From NCBI GenBank assembly GCA_052118425.1, contig JBQKHF010000013.1: a stretch of DNA of 64,000 bases; one strand, 5' to 3'. Below the pieces are notes generated by a model. That model was not told where the DNA came from. It searched no databases and was given only the letters and a program-made list of their open reading frames with translations. Source of the stretch: Roseburia_C sp900315735. GTDB taxonomy: Bacteria > Bacillota > Clostridia > Lachnospirales > Lachnospiraceae. A program made the position numbers and the translations under genes. This document shows positions 25,141-35,617 of the stretch, piece by piece. The stretch's first letter is position 1; each line of letters begins with the position of its first letter.

Positions 25141-25665
25141 CTACCACCATCTGCGGCAGCGTCTGTAACGGCATCTGCGGTGAAACATCTCATGAAACAG
25201 AAGAACTTCCACAAGGTCATTCCCACAGCCGTTTCTTCCACAGCCTGAACCTCTTACATTCTGTCCCTCCAACTGTTCCTCCGTCATTCTCTCCATCGGA
25301 CTTTCCATTCGTCTTTCTCCTGGATTTTCCGCCTGTCTTTCCATCGGAGTATCCGTGCCTTCCCGGCTTTCACTAAGTCCTGCCTTATCACGGATTCTCT
25401 TGCAAATCTGTCGCAGCATCAGCCGGTCCGGATATTCATCAAACATGAGGCTTCCCTCATATTCCATCTTGTCGCATTCTTCTTCCACCAGCTCCTGTAC
25501 TTTTCTTACCTCCAGCGGATACATCTCTTTCATGCGGTCTAAATCCCTCTGATATTCTAACTCCGTCATGTAAAGATTCTGGATTGGATTTGTCATATAA
25601 AAGGGCTGTTTGCCCGGCATCTGCTGCTGTTGCATCTTAAAGAAAATATCCTGATTATAATCCAA
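25141..25665 (-). CDS. Hypothetical protein with Arg/Cys/Trp-rich C-terminus
   Basis: The 174 residues have three parts. The N-terminus MDYNQDIFFKMQQQQMPG is Gln-rich, then a helical core (about 30-100, LYMTELEYQRDLDRMKEMYP) and a hydrophilic Glu/Arg-rich linker. The end is FHEMFHRRCRYRRCRRWW, with Cys and Arg pairs. The composition recalls small spore-coat-associated proteins of Clostridia, but I do not recognise a family. It stands alone, upstream of a terminator. Confidence 0.65.
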   Translation of the reverse strand: MDYNQDIFFKMQQQQMPGKQPFYMTNPIQNLYMTELEYQRDLDRMKEMYPLEVRKVQELVEEECDKMEYEGSLMFDEYPDRLMLRQICKRIRDKAGLSESREGTDTPMERQAENPGERRMESPMERMTEEQLEGQNVRGSGCGRNGCGNDLVEVLLFHEMFHRRCRYRRCRRWW

Positions 25666-25738
25666 TGTTTCCTTCTCTCCTGATTCTCATCAGTATAATA
25701 TATGCAACAGAGACTGTTTGTTGACGGTCCAAATACTG

Positions 25739-27046
25739 TTATCTGTTTGCTTCCAGCGACATCAGAAATAATACAGCTGCCAGCTCCTTTGGGAACATGG
25801 TATGCAGTTTTAAAATTTCTTTTGCAGTCAGTTTGTCCTGTTGTGCCGCATAATATGCAACCGCAGCCACCAGCATTTCTTTTCCAAAGTTTTTAACTTC
25901 CGCAATCAGTCCTGACGGCTCCTTTAATTTATGTTCCACGATGCATTCTGTTACCTGCCTTAGTTCTGCATCTGCTAACTTCTTATGGAGTGTCTCCACA
26001 AAATGTTCCATGGAATATTCTATCGTTACATCTACATCAAATACTTCTCCACAGATTTCTGCCGCCGCAAGGAAATATTCCCTCGGCGACATTTTCTCCT
26101 TTTCGCTCCGCTCTGTTAAAAGTGTATGCACTTTATTAAATTCGCTTTTCTTGGTAAAACGTTTTACCGGAACATCATCCCTTACCAGTAAATCCAGTTC
26201 TGTCATCCGATGAAGGAAGCGTTCCATTGCCCTGCGGTACTTCTCCATGGATTCTTTTTCAAAGGTATATACATAACCATAGTATTTTCCATAAACTTTC
26301 ATGGTATCCTGATACCCCATTCTGGCATTTTCCATTAAAAGCACATGGTTAAAATTCATCATGGTTCCAAGGGAACGGCTTGGCTTGATATACGTTACAT
26401 ACGGCCGCTTTGCATAGGCATCGTGCGCCGGTGACGTATGTAAATCAACTGCAATAATCTGCTGTGCACCCATCCGGATAGCAAGATCAATTGGAAGATT
26501 ATCATAATAGCATCCATCCAGATACGTTGCCTCTCCGATTTTGTGCATCGGAAACAACGGAAAGATTGCAGAAGATGCCAGAATATAATCTTTCATAAGT
26601 CCTTCCGGAATCTCGCGCTTTGTCAGTTCGCAGGGTTTTAAAGACGGAAATTCCACCGTAACCAGACCGAAATCTGTCTTTGATTCCCGGATTTTATCCT
26701 CTTCAATCAATGTTTCGATAAAAGCGGTAAAAGGTGAAATATCTGCACCTTTATTCTTTACATATTTCTTAAGGAATGGGCCAATTGCTTCTCTCTGATC
26801 ATACATGCCCTCTATGGTAGCTGTCAGATTAATTCCATCCTCCATCATATCTTCCATGGTTATGGTGCTCCACAGTTCATAAGCCCTGTCATAATCTCCC
26901 GTTGCCATCAAAGCTCCGTTAATGGAACCTATGGATGTTCCGGTTACTATCTGATAATCGATACCAAGTTCATTTAATGCTTTCCACACTCCCAGTTCAT
27001 AGGAGCCTTTTGTACCGCCTCCACTTAATGCAATTCCACGTTTCAT
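25739..27046 (-). CDS. Patatin-like phospholipase
   Basis: Serine lipase/acyl hydrolase. The oxyanion loop is LSGGGTKGSYELG (about 7-19), the nucleophile elbow GTSIGS puts the Ser near residue 40, and the dyad Asp is in YLDGCYYDNLP near 178. The 435 residues exceed the core (about 280) by a C-terminal helical extension of unknown role. No signal peptide, so cytoplasmic. It is 42 bases from the GH31 gene, probably one operon. Confidence 0.9.
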   Translation of the reverse strand: MKRGIALSGGGTKGSYELGVWKALNELGIDYQIVTGTSIGSINGALMATGDYDRAYELWSTITMEDMMEDGINLTATIEGMYDQREAIGPFLKKYVKNKGADISPFTAFIETLIEEDKIRESKTDFGLVTVEFPSLKPCELTKREIPEGLMKDYILASSAIFPLFPMHKIGEATYLDGCYYDNLPIDLAIRMGAQQIIAVDLHTSPAHDAYAKRPYVTYIKPSRSLGTMMNFNHVLLMENARMGYQDTMKVYGKYYGYVYTFEKESMEKYRRAMERFLHRMTELDLLVRDDVPVKRFTKKSEFNKVHTLLTERSEKEKMSPREYFLAAAEICGEVFDVDVTIEYSMEHFVETLHKKLADAELRQVTECIVEHKLKEPSGLIAEVKNFGKEMLVAAVAYYAAQQDKLTAKEILKLHTMFPKELAAVLFLMSLEANR

Positions 27047-27087
27047 ATAAGTCCTCCTCCGGTTGTCTCCCGGCTTCTGCCCTTCTC

Positions 27088-29391
27088 TTAAGAAAGCCAG
27101 ACTGTCAGTTTCTCGCCATTGAATGCGAACTCATTTTTACGTCCTTTATAACATATCACAAATTTCTTATATACCTTTTCATAGCCTTTATGCAGCATCC
27201 GGACATTTAATGTCTCATCCTTTGTGATGGTCATCTCATATTCATTATATGCGCCATCCCGATACGCAAAATCTTCTCCATTATCCTGATAATGCACATA
27301 ACGGCCTTCTCCCGGATATATATCAAGAATTAATGTATCCAGTTCGATTTCTCCTACATACTGCATCGGTTCAAAACATGGGATAATACTTCCTGCTTTT
27401 ACAAAAACCGGACACACATCAAGCGGTGCATCTTTTACAATATACTGCTTTCCGGTATATTTTTCCCTTGTATCATAGTCATACCAGATTCCCTCCGGCA
27501 GATACAAAAGCTTCTTCGTCATTCCCTGCTCCACTACAGGAGCTACCAGCATATGCTCTCCAAATAAGAATTCTCCATTGAGATTCCATGTTTCCTTATC
27601 TTTCTCATAATGCAATACCAGTGGACGGATTACCGGCATACCATCCTGCTCCGTCTCATGGAACAAGTCATAAAGATATGGCAGTAATTTATAACGGAGT
27701 TCAATATATTTCCGGTTAATCTTTAATGTTTCTTCTCCGAAAAGCCACGGCTCCTGTCTCGTAGAACCCTTAGAAGAATGATTCCGGAACAACGGTGAGA
27801 AACAGCCTACCTGTACCCATCTTGACAGCAGCTCCGGTGTCACATCCGCGCCAAATCCGCCTACATCTGTTCCGATAAATACCATTCCCGACAAACCAAG
27901 ATTACACATCTGTGGAATTGCCATCCGCAGATGCTCCCACAGGCTCTGATTATCTCCGGTCCATGCTGTGGTATATTTCTGAGAACCACTGTAGCAGGCA
28001 CGGGTAATCACAAATGGTCTTCTTCCATCGTGTTTCTTTAAGCCCTCATAGGTAGCCTTTGCCATCAGATGTCCATAGACATTATGCATCTGTCCATGAT
28101 CACATGGTCTGTCTTCATCTGTAAATACAACATCCTCCGGCAGTTCTCCACGAAAGCTTGCCGGCTCATTCATATCATTCCACACACCACGGACCCCTAA
28201 GTCCACAAGATACTTCTGTTTATCAGCCCACCACTGTCTTACCTTCGGATTTCCAAAGTCAGGGTATACTGCATCTCCCGGCCATACTGCATTTACATAG
28301 GTATCTCCTTCCGGTTTCTTGGCAAAATAACCATGTTCCATGCCTTCGTCATACATATCATAACCTGGATCTAATTTAACACCCGGGTCAATAATGGTAA
28401 CTATTTTAAATCCTTTTTTCTTTAAATCTTCAATTACTTCACCCGGCTTGCCAAAGTCTTTTTCATTCCAGGTAAAGACCCGGTAGCCATCCATATAATC
28501 AATGTCCAAATGAATCGTATCTATCGGAAGTTTTAATGCACGGTATTTATCTGCAATTGCACGCACCTCTGCAGCAGTCTCATAGCCCCAGCGGGACTGA
28601 TGATAACCTAATGTATAAAGCTGCGGAAGCGGTGTTCTTCCGGTAAGATATGTATAATTTGCCACTACTTCCGGCATATTATCTCCGGCAATAAAATAAT
28701 AATCCAGATTGCCCCGTTCCGATCCAAAGAAATAGTATTTCTCATTTTCCTTTGCCAGGTCAAAATATGTCTTACAGGTATTATCAAAAAAGATTCCGTA
28801 CACACAGTTTTCACGCAGTGTAATAAAAAACGGAATGGATTTATACAACGCTTTAAAGGCTTCAGTATGTGCTGCAGGATTATCTGTATTCCACATCTCA
28901 TAATCGTAATTCTTCTTATTTAAGATGCCTGCTTTATCTCCAAAGCCATAGAAGGCTTCGTCTCCTTCCATGCGTTTTACCGCCTGCACACGATAATTCT
29001 TATCCGCCATCTGTGATACATCGTGTCCTTCTGCTTTTAAGAATTCCACAAATTTCTCACTCATCTGTGCTGCAAATTCTCTTCCGCCACGGTAGTCCGC
29101 ACAGAGAAGCTGTCCCTTGGTATCATAAAAGTCCACCATAAAATTATCATATATGCGTATGATTAATTTTGCAGTCCGAACCTCAAGATAGTCAATTCCT
29201 TCCTGCACATCAAAATGTATGTGCTTTGATTTTTCTCCCTCGATGGCTTTTGAACGATGTTCCTCACCTTCAAACGGAACAAACACATTTACAATTTCAT
29301 CCGTCAGAATTTCAAGGCTTCCGCTTCCGTATTCAAACGTAAAATAAATGACTCCATTCTCTATTCGATACGCTTTTCTTTTTCCCAGCAT
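27088..29391 (-). CDS. Glycoside hydrolase family 31 alpha-glucosidase
   Basis: Retaining alpha-glucosidase or alpha-xylosidase releasing terminal sugars, cytoplasmic (no signal). It has the family's N-terminal beta-sandwich, substrate-binding HLDIDYMDGYRVFTW, nucleophile WNDMNEPASF (Asp near 405) and acid/base GTDVGGFG (Asp near 510). The 767 residues are typical. With glgC-glgD it fits alpha-glucan use, though exact substrate specificity cannot be read from the sequence. Confidence 0.94.
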   Translation of the reverse strand: MLGKRKAYRIENGVIYFTFEYGSGSLEILTDEIVNVFVPFEGEEHRSKAIEGEKSKHIHFDVQEGIDYLEVRTAKLIIRIYDNFMVDFYDTKGQLLCADYRGGREFAAQMSEKFVEFLKAEGHDVSQMADKNYRVQAVKRMEGDEAFYGFGDKAGILNKKNYDYEMWNTDNPAAHTEAFKALYKSIPFFITLRENCVYGIFFDNTCKTYFDLAKENEKYYFFGSERGNLDYYFIAGDNMPEVVANYTYLTGRTPLPQLYTLGYHQSRWGYETAAEVRAIADKYRALKLPIDTIHLDIDYMDGYRVFTWNEKDFGKPGEVIEDLKKKGFKIVTIIDPGVKLDPGYDMYDEGMEHGYFAKKPEGDTYVNAVWPGDAVYPDFGNPKVRQWWADKQKYLVDLGVRGVWNDMNEPASFRGELPEDVVFTDEDRPCDHGQMHNVYGHLMAKATYEGLKKHDGRRPFVITRACYSGSQKYTTAWTGDNQSLWEHLRMAIPQMCNLGLSGMVFIGTDVGGFGADVTPELLSRWVQVGCFSPLFRNHSSKGSTRQEPWLFGEETLKINRKYIELRYKLLPYLYDLFHETEQDGMPVIRPLVLHYEKDKETWNLNGEFLFGEHMLVAPVVEQGMTKKLLYLPEGIWYDYDTREKYTGKQYIVKDAPLDVCPVFVKAGSIIPCFEPMQYVGEIELDTLILDIYPGEGRYVHYQDNGEDFAYRDGAYNEYEMTITKDETLNVRMLHKGYEKVYKKFVICYKGRKNEFAFNGEKLTVWLS

Positions 29392-29409
29392 ATTTTCCTC
29401 CGCTTTTGT

Positions 29410-30261
29410 TTATATCAACAATAACGTTCCGCCTACTATCATAAGCAGTCCAAAGAATGCTTTCGGCTGCAATCTTTCATTTAAAAATACAGATGAAAAT
29501 ACAACCGTAACCACAATGCTTAACTTATCAATCGGTACCACCACACTGGCTTCTCCCATCTGCAATGCACGATAATAACAAAGCCAGGATGCTCCTGTTG
29601 CGATTCCAGATAAAATCAAAAACATTCCATCCCGGAATGTCATACTGCGAACCTGTTTCTGTTTCTTTGTCAGGAAAACTACTACCCATGCCATCACAAG
29701 TACTACTCCGGTACGGTAAGCCGTTCCAAGATTGGAATTTACTCCATCCATTCCTACTTTGGCAAGAATAGAAGTCAGGCTGGCAAATACCGCTGAAAGC
29801 AGTGCATAAAGCAGCCATGCCCGGCTCTTCGTGCCATTGCTTTTCTTTCTTGTAATCATGAGCATCGTTCCAACACCAATCAATACCATGGCGATTATTT
29901 TCTTTTCATTTAATCCTTCATTCAAGAAAATAACTGCCAGAATCATCGTCAGTATTGTGCTGGACTTGTCAATCGGTGCTACTTTATTTACATCACCTAA
30001 TTGCAATGCCCGGAAATAGCAAAGCCAGGATGCTCCTGTTGCAATTCCCGATAAAGTCAGATAGACAAGTGCCCGTGTCCCTATATTCTGTATCGGAGTA
30101 TAGGAACCGGTCACTCCTACCATAATCCATGCAAAAATCAATACTACAATCGTCCGTATTGCTGTTGCAAGATTCGAGTCCATTTTCTTAATTCCAACTT
30201 TAGCCAATATTGCTGTAATGCCTGCAAAAAATGCAGAACCACATGCATATGCAAGCCACAT
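29410..30261 (-). CDS. EamA/DMT-family permease
   Basis: Ten predicted membrane helices arranged as two tandem EamA halves, each ending in a similar LSGIATGASWLCYFRALQ(L/M)G motif (about 70-92 and 215-237). The substrate is unknown; the family moves small metabolites. It lies 18 bases upstream of the GH31 gene, so it may be co-transcribed with it. Confidence 0.9.
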   Translation of the reverse strand: MWLAYACGSAFFAGITAILAKVGIKKMDSNLATAIRTIVVLIFAWIMVGVTGSYTPIQNIGTRALVYLTLSGIATGASWLCYFRALQLGDVNKVAPIDKSSTILTMILAVIFLNEGLNEKKIIAMVLIGVGTMLMITRKKSNGTKSRAWLLYALLSAVFASLTSILAKVGMDGVNSNLGTAYRTGVVLVMAWVVVFLTKKQKQVRSMTFRDGMFLILSGIATGASWLCYYRALQMGEASVVVPIDKLSIVVTVVFSSVFLNERLQPKAFFGLLMIVGGTLLLI

Positions 30262-30301
30262 ATTTCATTCCTCTTTTCTATTTGTTTCGGATGCCGCCTT
30301 C

Positions 30302-31384
30302 TTAATCTGCGCTGCAGCAGACTTTATTCTTGCCCCCTACTTTTGCATCGTATAAAGCCTTGTCTGCCTGCTCAAAGAATAAGCTGGCTGTCGGATATTC
30401 TTTTGCATATTCTGCCACACCGATGCTGATGGTAAAACTCTTCATTTCACCTTCACATTCTAACTTCCGCTTCTCAAATTCCCGACGAATTTTGTCTGCA
30501 AGTAATACTGCATCCTTTTTATCTCTGCCCGGCATAATCAATGCAAATTCCTCTCCGCCATAACGGGAAGCAAATTCTCTTTTTCCTTTGCACTGCTCAA
30601 ATACAGAAGCCACCTCACGGATTACTTCGTCTCCATAAGCATGTCCATAGGTATCATTTACCTTCTTAAAATTATCAATATCCGCAATCAGGATAGAAAA
30701 AGTCTCTCCCTTTTCCTTATAGCGTTTCATGTAATTTTCCAGTTCTTCATAAAATGCTTCATGATTATACATATGGGTCAGGGAATCCTTCCAGCCCTGA
30801 AGATCCAGTGCAATGGTAGACTTACGAATCTGCTCTACCATAATGGCATATGCAATTGCCACAAACAGAAATACAATTACATCAACCACTTCTGTTTCCA
30901 ATGTATCAAATGCAGACTGTGGCACGAATACATAAAGATACAAAAGATATATCAATACACTTCCTGCCGTCTGTATCATGATAAAAATTCTCTGACGATA
31001 CACGGATGCAATGGCAATCGGTGCTACCAGTATCATCGGAAATACTTTAATATTGGTATAAGATACCGCCATCACCAGGATATAAAGGTTTACCATAACC
31101 ATAGAAATTGCTGCCATGCAGCGCTCCGTTACACGGTTTCCTGCATACAGTAAAATCAACCGGTATACCCCTACTACAACAGCTCCGCCAATTGCCGGTT
31201 TTAAGAAAAACTGCTGCAGATAATCCAGTCTCGTACATTCCTGTGTCGGCTGATAAAAAAGCACCAGCAGCAGTGCTGCTACCGCACTTAATATCCACAC
31301 TCTCCATAATGTTGCAAATACTACCTTATTCCATTCTTCTGCCTCTTTTGGCATTTCTCTTTTTTTGTATGCTCTTTCCTGCAC
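30302..31384 (-). CDS. Membrane diguanylate cyclase (GGDEF)
   Basis: Six hydrophobic helices (about 28-190) followed by a cytoplasmic GGDEF domain (about 200-360). The active-site loop reads SRYGGEEFALIMPG near 275, so catalysis is expected. An inhibitory RxxD site is not clear. The membrane part probably senses an unknown ligand. It makes cyclic di-GMP, which the HD-GYP protein at 1.8 kb would remove. Confidence 0.92.
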   Translation of the reverse strand: MQERAYKKREMPKEAEEWNKVVFATLWRVWILSAVAALLLVLFYQPTQECTRLDYLQQFFLKPAIGGAVVVGVYRLILLYAGNRVTERCMAAISMVMVNLYILVMAVSYTNIKVFPMILVAPIAIASVYRQRIFIMIQTAGSVLIYLLYLYVFVPQSAFDTLETEVVDVIVFLFVAIAYAIMVEQIRKSTIALDLQGWKDSLTHMYNHEAFYEELENYMKRYKEKGETFSILIADIDNFKKVNDTYGHAYGDEVIREVASVFEQCKGKREFASRYGGEEFALIMPGRDKKDAVLLADKIRREFEKRKLECEGEMKSFTISIGVAEYAKEYPTASLFFEQADKALYDAKVGGKNKVCCSAD

Positions 31385-31406
31385 CCTTCATTCCCCCAAA
31401 CATGTC

Positions 31407-32324
31407 CTATTTCAGGAATCCATTTACAATCTGTTCTTCTGCCTCTTGTTCCGATAGACCCAATGTCATTAGTTTTATCAACTGCTCTCCGGCGATTTTT
31501 CCGATTGCCGCTTCATGAATCAGTGCTGCGTCAATATCATTTGCTGCAAGGGATGGAACCGCTTCCACCTTACCCTGATCCATAATAATCGCATCGCATT
31601 CTGTATGTCCACTACAGGCATTATTTCCACGGATATAGGAAACAAACTTCTGATGGGAATCTCCCTTTGCTACAGAACGGGATACCACATTTGCACTGGA
31701 ATGTGCTCCATTTAAATCTACTGTAAAATCTGTCTCTGCCTTCTGCTGGCCATGAGTCATAATTCGCTCATGAATCACAAGGGACGCATCTTCCTTAAGG
31801 TCTGCCTCAGTTGTACGGATTGTGGAGTCTACTCCTTTAATCTGAACACTGTCCATATCCATAAATCCACCTTCTTCAATGTGAATCACTGTAGTTGGAT
31901 TTAAGACTCTGGCTCCATTTCCATCCCCTTCACCATAATGCTTTTCTACATATTTTACTTTTGCATTCTTTCCTATATAAAAGGTGTGGATTCCATCATG
32001 CTGTGATGTCTGGTCTCCGCAGTTGTGGATACCGCATCCCGCAATGATTGTCACATCTGCACCTTCCCCGATATAAAAATCATTATATACTAAATCCTTT
32101 AAGCCGCTTTCACTTAAAATAACCGGAATATGCATACTCTCATTCTTTGTTCCCGGCTTTACATAAATATCAATTCCAGGCTTGTCCTTCTTGGTTACAA
32201 TATCAATATTTGCTGTTGTATTTCTTGCCTCCAGTTTTCCGTTGTTGCGGATGTTATATGCGCCTTCCGGCACGCTGTGCAAATCTGATATCTCTGCTAA
32301 AAGATTCTTTTCAATACTGTCCAT
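31407..32324 (-). CDS. SufB/SufD-family scaffold protein
   Basis: Scaffold of a minimal SUF/SMS iron-sulfur cluster assembly system. The 305 residues are a right-handed beta-helix with repeated DVTIIAGCGIHNCGDQ-type turns and the C-terminal helical segment IHEAAIGKIAGEQLIKLMTLG typical of SufB/SufD. It is shorter than SufB (about 460). The SufC ATPase gene lies directly upstream (14 bases) and is probably translated with it. No sufS, sufU or second sufB/D is adjacent. Confidence 0.9.
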   Translation of the reverse strand: MDSIEKNLLAEISDLHSVPEGAYNIRNNGKLEARNTTANIDIVTKKDKPGIDIYVKPGTKNESMHIPVILSESGLKDLVYNDFYIGEGADVTIIAGCGIHNCGDQTSQHDGIHTFYIGKNAKVKYVEKHYGEGDGNGARVLNPTTVIHIEEGGFMDMDSVQIKGVDSTIRTTEADLKEDASLVIHERIMTHGQQKAETDFTVDLNGAHSSANVVSRSVAKGDSHQKFVSYIRGNNACSGHTECDAIIMDQGKVEAVPSLAANDIDAALIHEAAIGKIAGEQLIKLMTLGLSEQEAEEQIVNGFLK

Positions 32325-32338
32325 TTTCTCACCTTTTC

Positions 32339-33064
32339 CTAGACTAATTTTTCCATCAAAGTAGAGCAGGCTTCACTGCTGCCTAACAGCTTTGGAAGCA
32401 CTTCTTCCCGACTTCCGGCTGTGCTTACTTCTCCGTCTGCAATTACGATAATCTGGTCTGCAATATTTAAGATTCTCTCCTGATGTGAAATAATCAGAAT
32501 CGAGCCATTGATTTTCCGATACATATTTTCAAATACCTGAATCAGATTGTTAAAACTCCAGAGGTCAATTCCTGCTTCCGGCTCATCAAATATGGATAAT
32601 TTGGTTCCTCTTGCAATGACCATTGCAATTTCAATACGTTTTAACTCTCCACCGGAAAGACTGTCATTTACTTCTCTGTCAATATAATCCTTTGCACAAA
32701 GTCCTACCTCGGAAAGATAGGAACATGCCTGGCTGATGGAAATATCTTTTCCCGATGCCAGTGTAATCAGATCCTTTACCGTCAATCCTTTAAATCTTAC
32801 CGGCTGCTGAAACGCAAAACTGATTCCCTTTTTTGCCCGCTCGGTAATAGACATTCCGGTAATATCCTCTCCATCTAATAAAATCTGTCCGGAAGTCGGT
32901 GTTACTATTCCGGCAATCAGCTTTGCCAGAGTGGATTTACCTCCTCCGTTTGGTCCGGTAATTGCCACAAACCGGTCTTCTATTTTCAGATTGATATTTT
33001 TTAATATTTCCTTGTCCGCTGCTTCGTCATTTACCTGAAAACTAATGTCTTTTAATTCCAGCAT
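32339..33064 (-). CDS. sufC: SufC-type ABC ATPase
   Basis: Cytoplasmic ATPase partner of SufB/D. Walker A is GPNGGGKST near residue 40, the ABC signature LSGGELKRIEIA near 140, Walker B LSIFDEPEAGID near 160 and the switch His in LIISHQER. The 241 residues fit SufC (about 250). It is the first gene of the two-gene operon. The 262 bases between it and the divergent LtaS-like gene hold no ORF and should contain both promoters. Confidence 0.92.
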   Translation of the reverse strand: MLELKDISFQVNDEAADKEILKNINLKIEDRFVAITGPNGGGKSTLAKLIAGIVTPTSGQILLDGEDITGMSITERAKKGISFAFQQPVRFKGLTVKDLITLASGKDISISQACSYLSEVGLCAKDYIDREVNDSLSGGELKRIEIAMVIARGTKLSIFDEPEAGIDLWSFNNLIQVFENMYRKINGSILIISHQERILNIADQIIVIADGEVSTAGSREEVLPKLLGSSEACSTLMEKLV

Positions 33065-33326
33065 TTCTCTTTCCTCACCTTACTGTCAGATTCACCCATT
33101 TACCCCTCTGTGAACCTGGTTTTTATAAAAAAAGGATAGCACAAAATGGCTTTTTTGCCAACTTCTTTCCCTTTTATTATACATTTTGGATTCTTTTTAA
33201 AGAAATATTAATAAATTTTTATCGAGATTTACCGTTGTTTTTTTTCTTAAATAGATATATCCTTATTCAGTCAAAAGTAAATTATATGTAAAAAGTATGT
33301 AATCTACTGGGAGGAGAACCATTATT

Positions 33327-35591
33327 ATGAAAGAAAAACATTCTTTTTCAAATAAGTGCAAGAACTTATTTCTAAAACTAAAAACCAAAATAAATACTTT
33401 TAAGAACCGGGAGAAGAAACCGCATCCGCATCTTGACCGTGCAGTTGTGATTATGAACAAATACTCTTTGGTATTCCATCTGTTACTGTCCTGTTTCCTC
33501 GTTCTGGTGATTGAATGTATTTCCAGACGAAATGTGCTTTCTGCATTTTCCTTTATTGCAGGACACACGATGGCTTACCTTTATAACTCATTTATTATTT
33601 TTGCAAGTTTATCCTTGGTCTACCTGATTCGAAGAAGAGCACTTGCCCGTCTCTTAATCAGCGGCTTCTGGATTTTCCTTGGAACCATCAATGGTGTTAT
33701 TCTTTCCAAACGTGTAACTCCATTTGGTTTTACAGATTTAAAATGTCTGTCTGATTTATTTGCCATGCAGAACACCAAATACTTTACCTTTGGTGAAGCA
33801 CTCGCCGTTATTATCGTAGTCGGTCTTTTCCTGCTTTTCTGTATCTGGCTTTTTATCAAAGGACCAAAATATCAGGGCAAAATCAACTGGATTGTAAGTC
33901 CGCTTATGGTTGCCGTTATTTTCCTGATGTTACCGGTAACTACCAAGGCCGCCCAGTCTAACAATATTATTGCTTCTTATTTTGCAAATATTGCACAGGG
34001 CTATGAGAATTACGGTTTCGTTTACGGCTTCTCATCCAGCGTTGTTGACCGTGGTATGAAAAAGCCGGACAATTATTCCGAAGAACGTATTGCTAAAGTA
34101 GAGGCTTCTGTTCCGGAAGAAACTACCGAAGTTGCAGAAGATACACCAAATATTATTGTTGTTTTACTGGAATCCTTTGTAGACCCTTCTGATGTTAAGT
34201 TCTTACAGACTTCAGAGGACCCGGTTCCAAATTTCCATAACTTATTAAATAATTACTCTTCCGGCTACTTAGAGGTACCTGTTGTTGGTGCCGGAACAGC
34301 CAACACTGAGTTTGAAGTATTAACCGGTATGAGCATGAAATACTTTGGTACCGGCGAGTATCCTTATAAAACTACTTTAAAAGAAATTGACAGTTGTGAA
34401 AGCATTGCTTCCGACCTTGGAAGTCTCGGTTACAGTACACACGTTGTACATAATAACGGTGGTAACTTCTACAGCCGTGCCAACGCTTTCTCCCTGATGG
34501 GATTTGACAGCTTTACCAGTAAAGAATGTATGAACATTCAGGAATACACACCACTTGGTTCCTGGTCAACTGATAACATCTTAATCAGTGAAACCTTAAA
34601 GGCTATGGATTCCACACCTGACCAGTCAGACCTGGTATATACCATTACCGTACAGGGACATGGTGATTATCCTACCGAAAAGATTCTTGAGAATCCGGAA
34701 ATTGCAGTAAGCGGTGCCGCAGATGAAGCTTCTAACAATCAGTGGGAATACTACATTAACATGATTCACGAAGTAGATAAATTCATCGGCAACTTAACCG
34801 AAGAGCTTTCCAAACGTGATGAAAAGACCATCGTTGTATTCTTCGGTGACCACCTTCCTACTATGGGACTTACCGATGACGATATGGTATCCGGTGACAT
34901 TTTCAAAACCAAATATGTTACCTGGAACAACTTCGGTTTACCAAAACAGGATGCTGACTGTGCTGCTTATGAATTATTGGCAAATATCACCAATCAGCTC
35001 GATATCCACAAAGGAACCATGTTCTCTTACATCCAGAGCCAGAAGGGTTCTGCTTCTTACGATGAGAACTTAGAGAATTTACAGTATGACCTCCTTTACG
35101 GAAAACGTTATGCTTACAATGGAACAGATAAATATCCTGCAAGTGATTTGATTATGGGTATTGATGATGTAACAATCAACAGCGTATGGAAATCCGATGA
35201 CGATAAGTTATGTATTTATGGTTCCGGATTTACTCCATGGACGAAGATTTATGTAAATGGAGAAAAGGTATCCACTTCCTTCTTAGGAAGCACTATGTTA
35301 AAGATTAATCTTGATGATATTGAAGACGGCGATACCATTGTTGCTAACATTGTAGGTTCCAGCAGTACCATCTTCCGAAGCTCCAACGAGTTCCTCTATG
35401 AGGATCCTGATGTAGAGCATACGGAAGAACCTACTACTGAAACCGAACAGCCTTCTACTGATACAGAGGGTTCTACCCAGACCACTGAGAAATCCACAGA
35501 GCAGTCCTCTGAGCAATCATTAAGTGGTGCCGGTACAGCAACTGACCAGTCAGTAGAAAATGCAATTAATACTCCGCTGACACAGAATTAA
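33327..35591 (+). CDS. LtaS-like sulfatase, probable lipoteichoic-acid or phosphoglycerol transferase
   Basis: Membrane enzyme with about five N-terminal helices (to about residue 215) and an extracellular sulfatase domain (about 255-580). The domain starts PNIIVVLLESFVDPSD, has the nucleophile Thr in GAGTANTEFEVLTG near 325 and the metal-binding FFGDHLPTMG near 508. It continues into an Ig/IPT-like domain (about 610-690) and a Thr/Glu/Ser-rich tail (TTETEQPSTDTEGSTQTTEK) that may cross the wall. A GGGAGGAG site precedes the ATG. Cleavage products cannot be predicted. Confidence 0.9.
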   Translation: MKEKHSFSNKCKNLFLKLKTKINTFKNREKKPHPHLDRAVVIMNKYSLVFHLLLSCFLVLVIECISRRNVLSAFSFIAGHTMAYLYNSFIIFASLSLVYLIRRRALARLLISGFWIFLGTINGVILSKRVTPFGFTDLKCLSDLFAMQNTKYFTFGEALAVIIVVGLFLLFCIWLFIKGPKYQGKINWIVSPLMVAVIFLMLPVTTKAAQSNNIIASYFANIAQGYENYGFVYGFSSSVVDRGMKKPDNYSEERIAKVEASVPEETTEVAEDTPNIIVVLLESFVDPSDVKFLQTSEDPVPNFHNLLNNYSSGYLEVPVVGAGTANTEFEVLTGMSMKYFGTGEYPYKTTLKEIDSCESIASDLGSLGYSTHVVHNNGGNFYSRANAFSLMGFDSFTSKECMNIQEYTPLGSWSTDNILISETLKAMDSTPDQSDLVYTITVQGHGDYPTEKILENPEIAVSGAADEASNNQWEYYINMIHEVDKFIGNLTEELSKRDEKTIVVFFGDHLPTMGLTDDDMVSGDIFKTKYVTWNNFGLPKQDADCAAYELLANITNQLDIHKGTMFSYIQSQKGSASYDENLENLQYDLLYGKRYAYNGTDKYPASDLIMGIDDVTINSVWKSDDDKLCIYGSGFTPWTKIYVNGEKVSTSFLGSTMLKINLDDIEDGDTIVANIVGSSSTIFRSSNEFLYEDPDVEHTEEPTTETEQPSTDTEGSTQTTEKSTEQSSEQSLSGAGTATDQSVENAINTPLTQN

Positions 35592-35617
35592 ACTACAAGA
35601 AACATGCGTAAATTATA

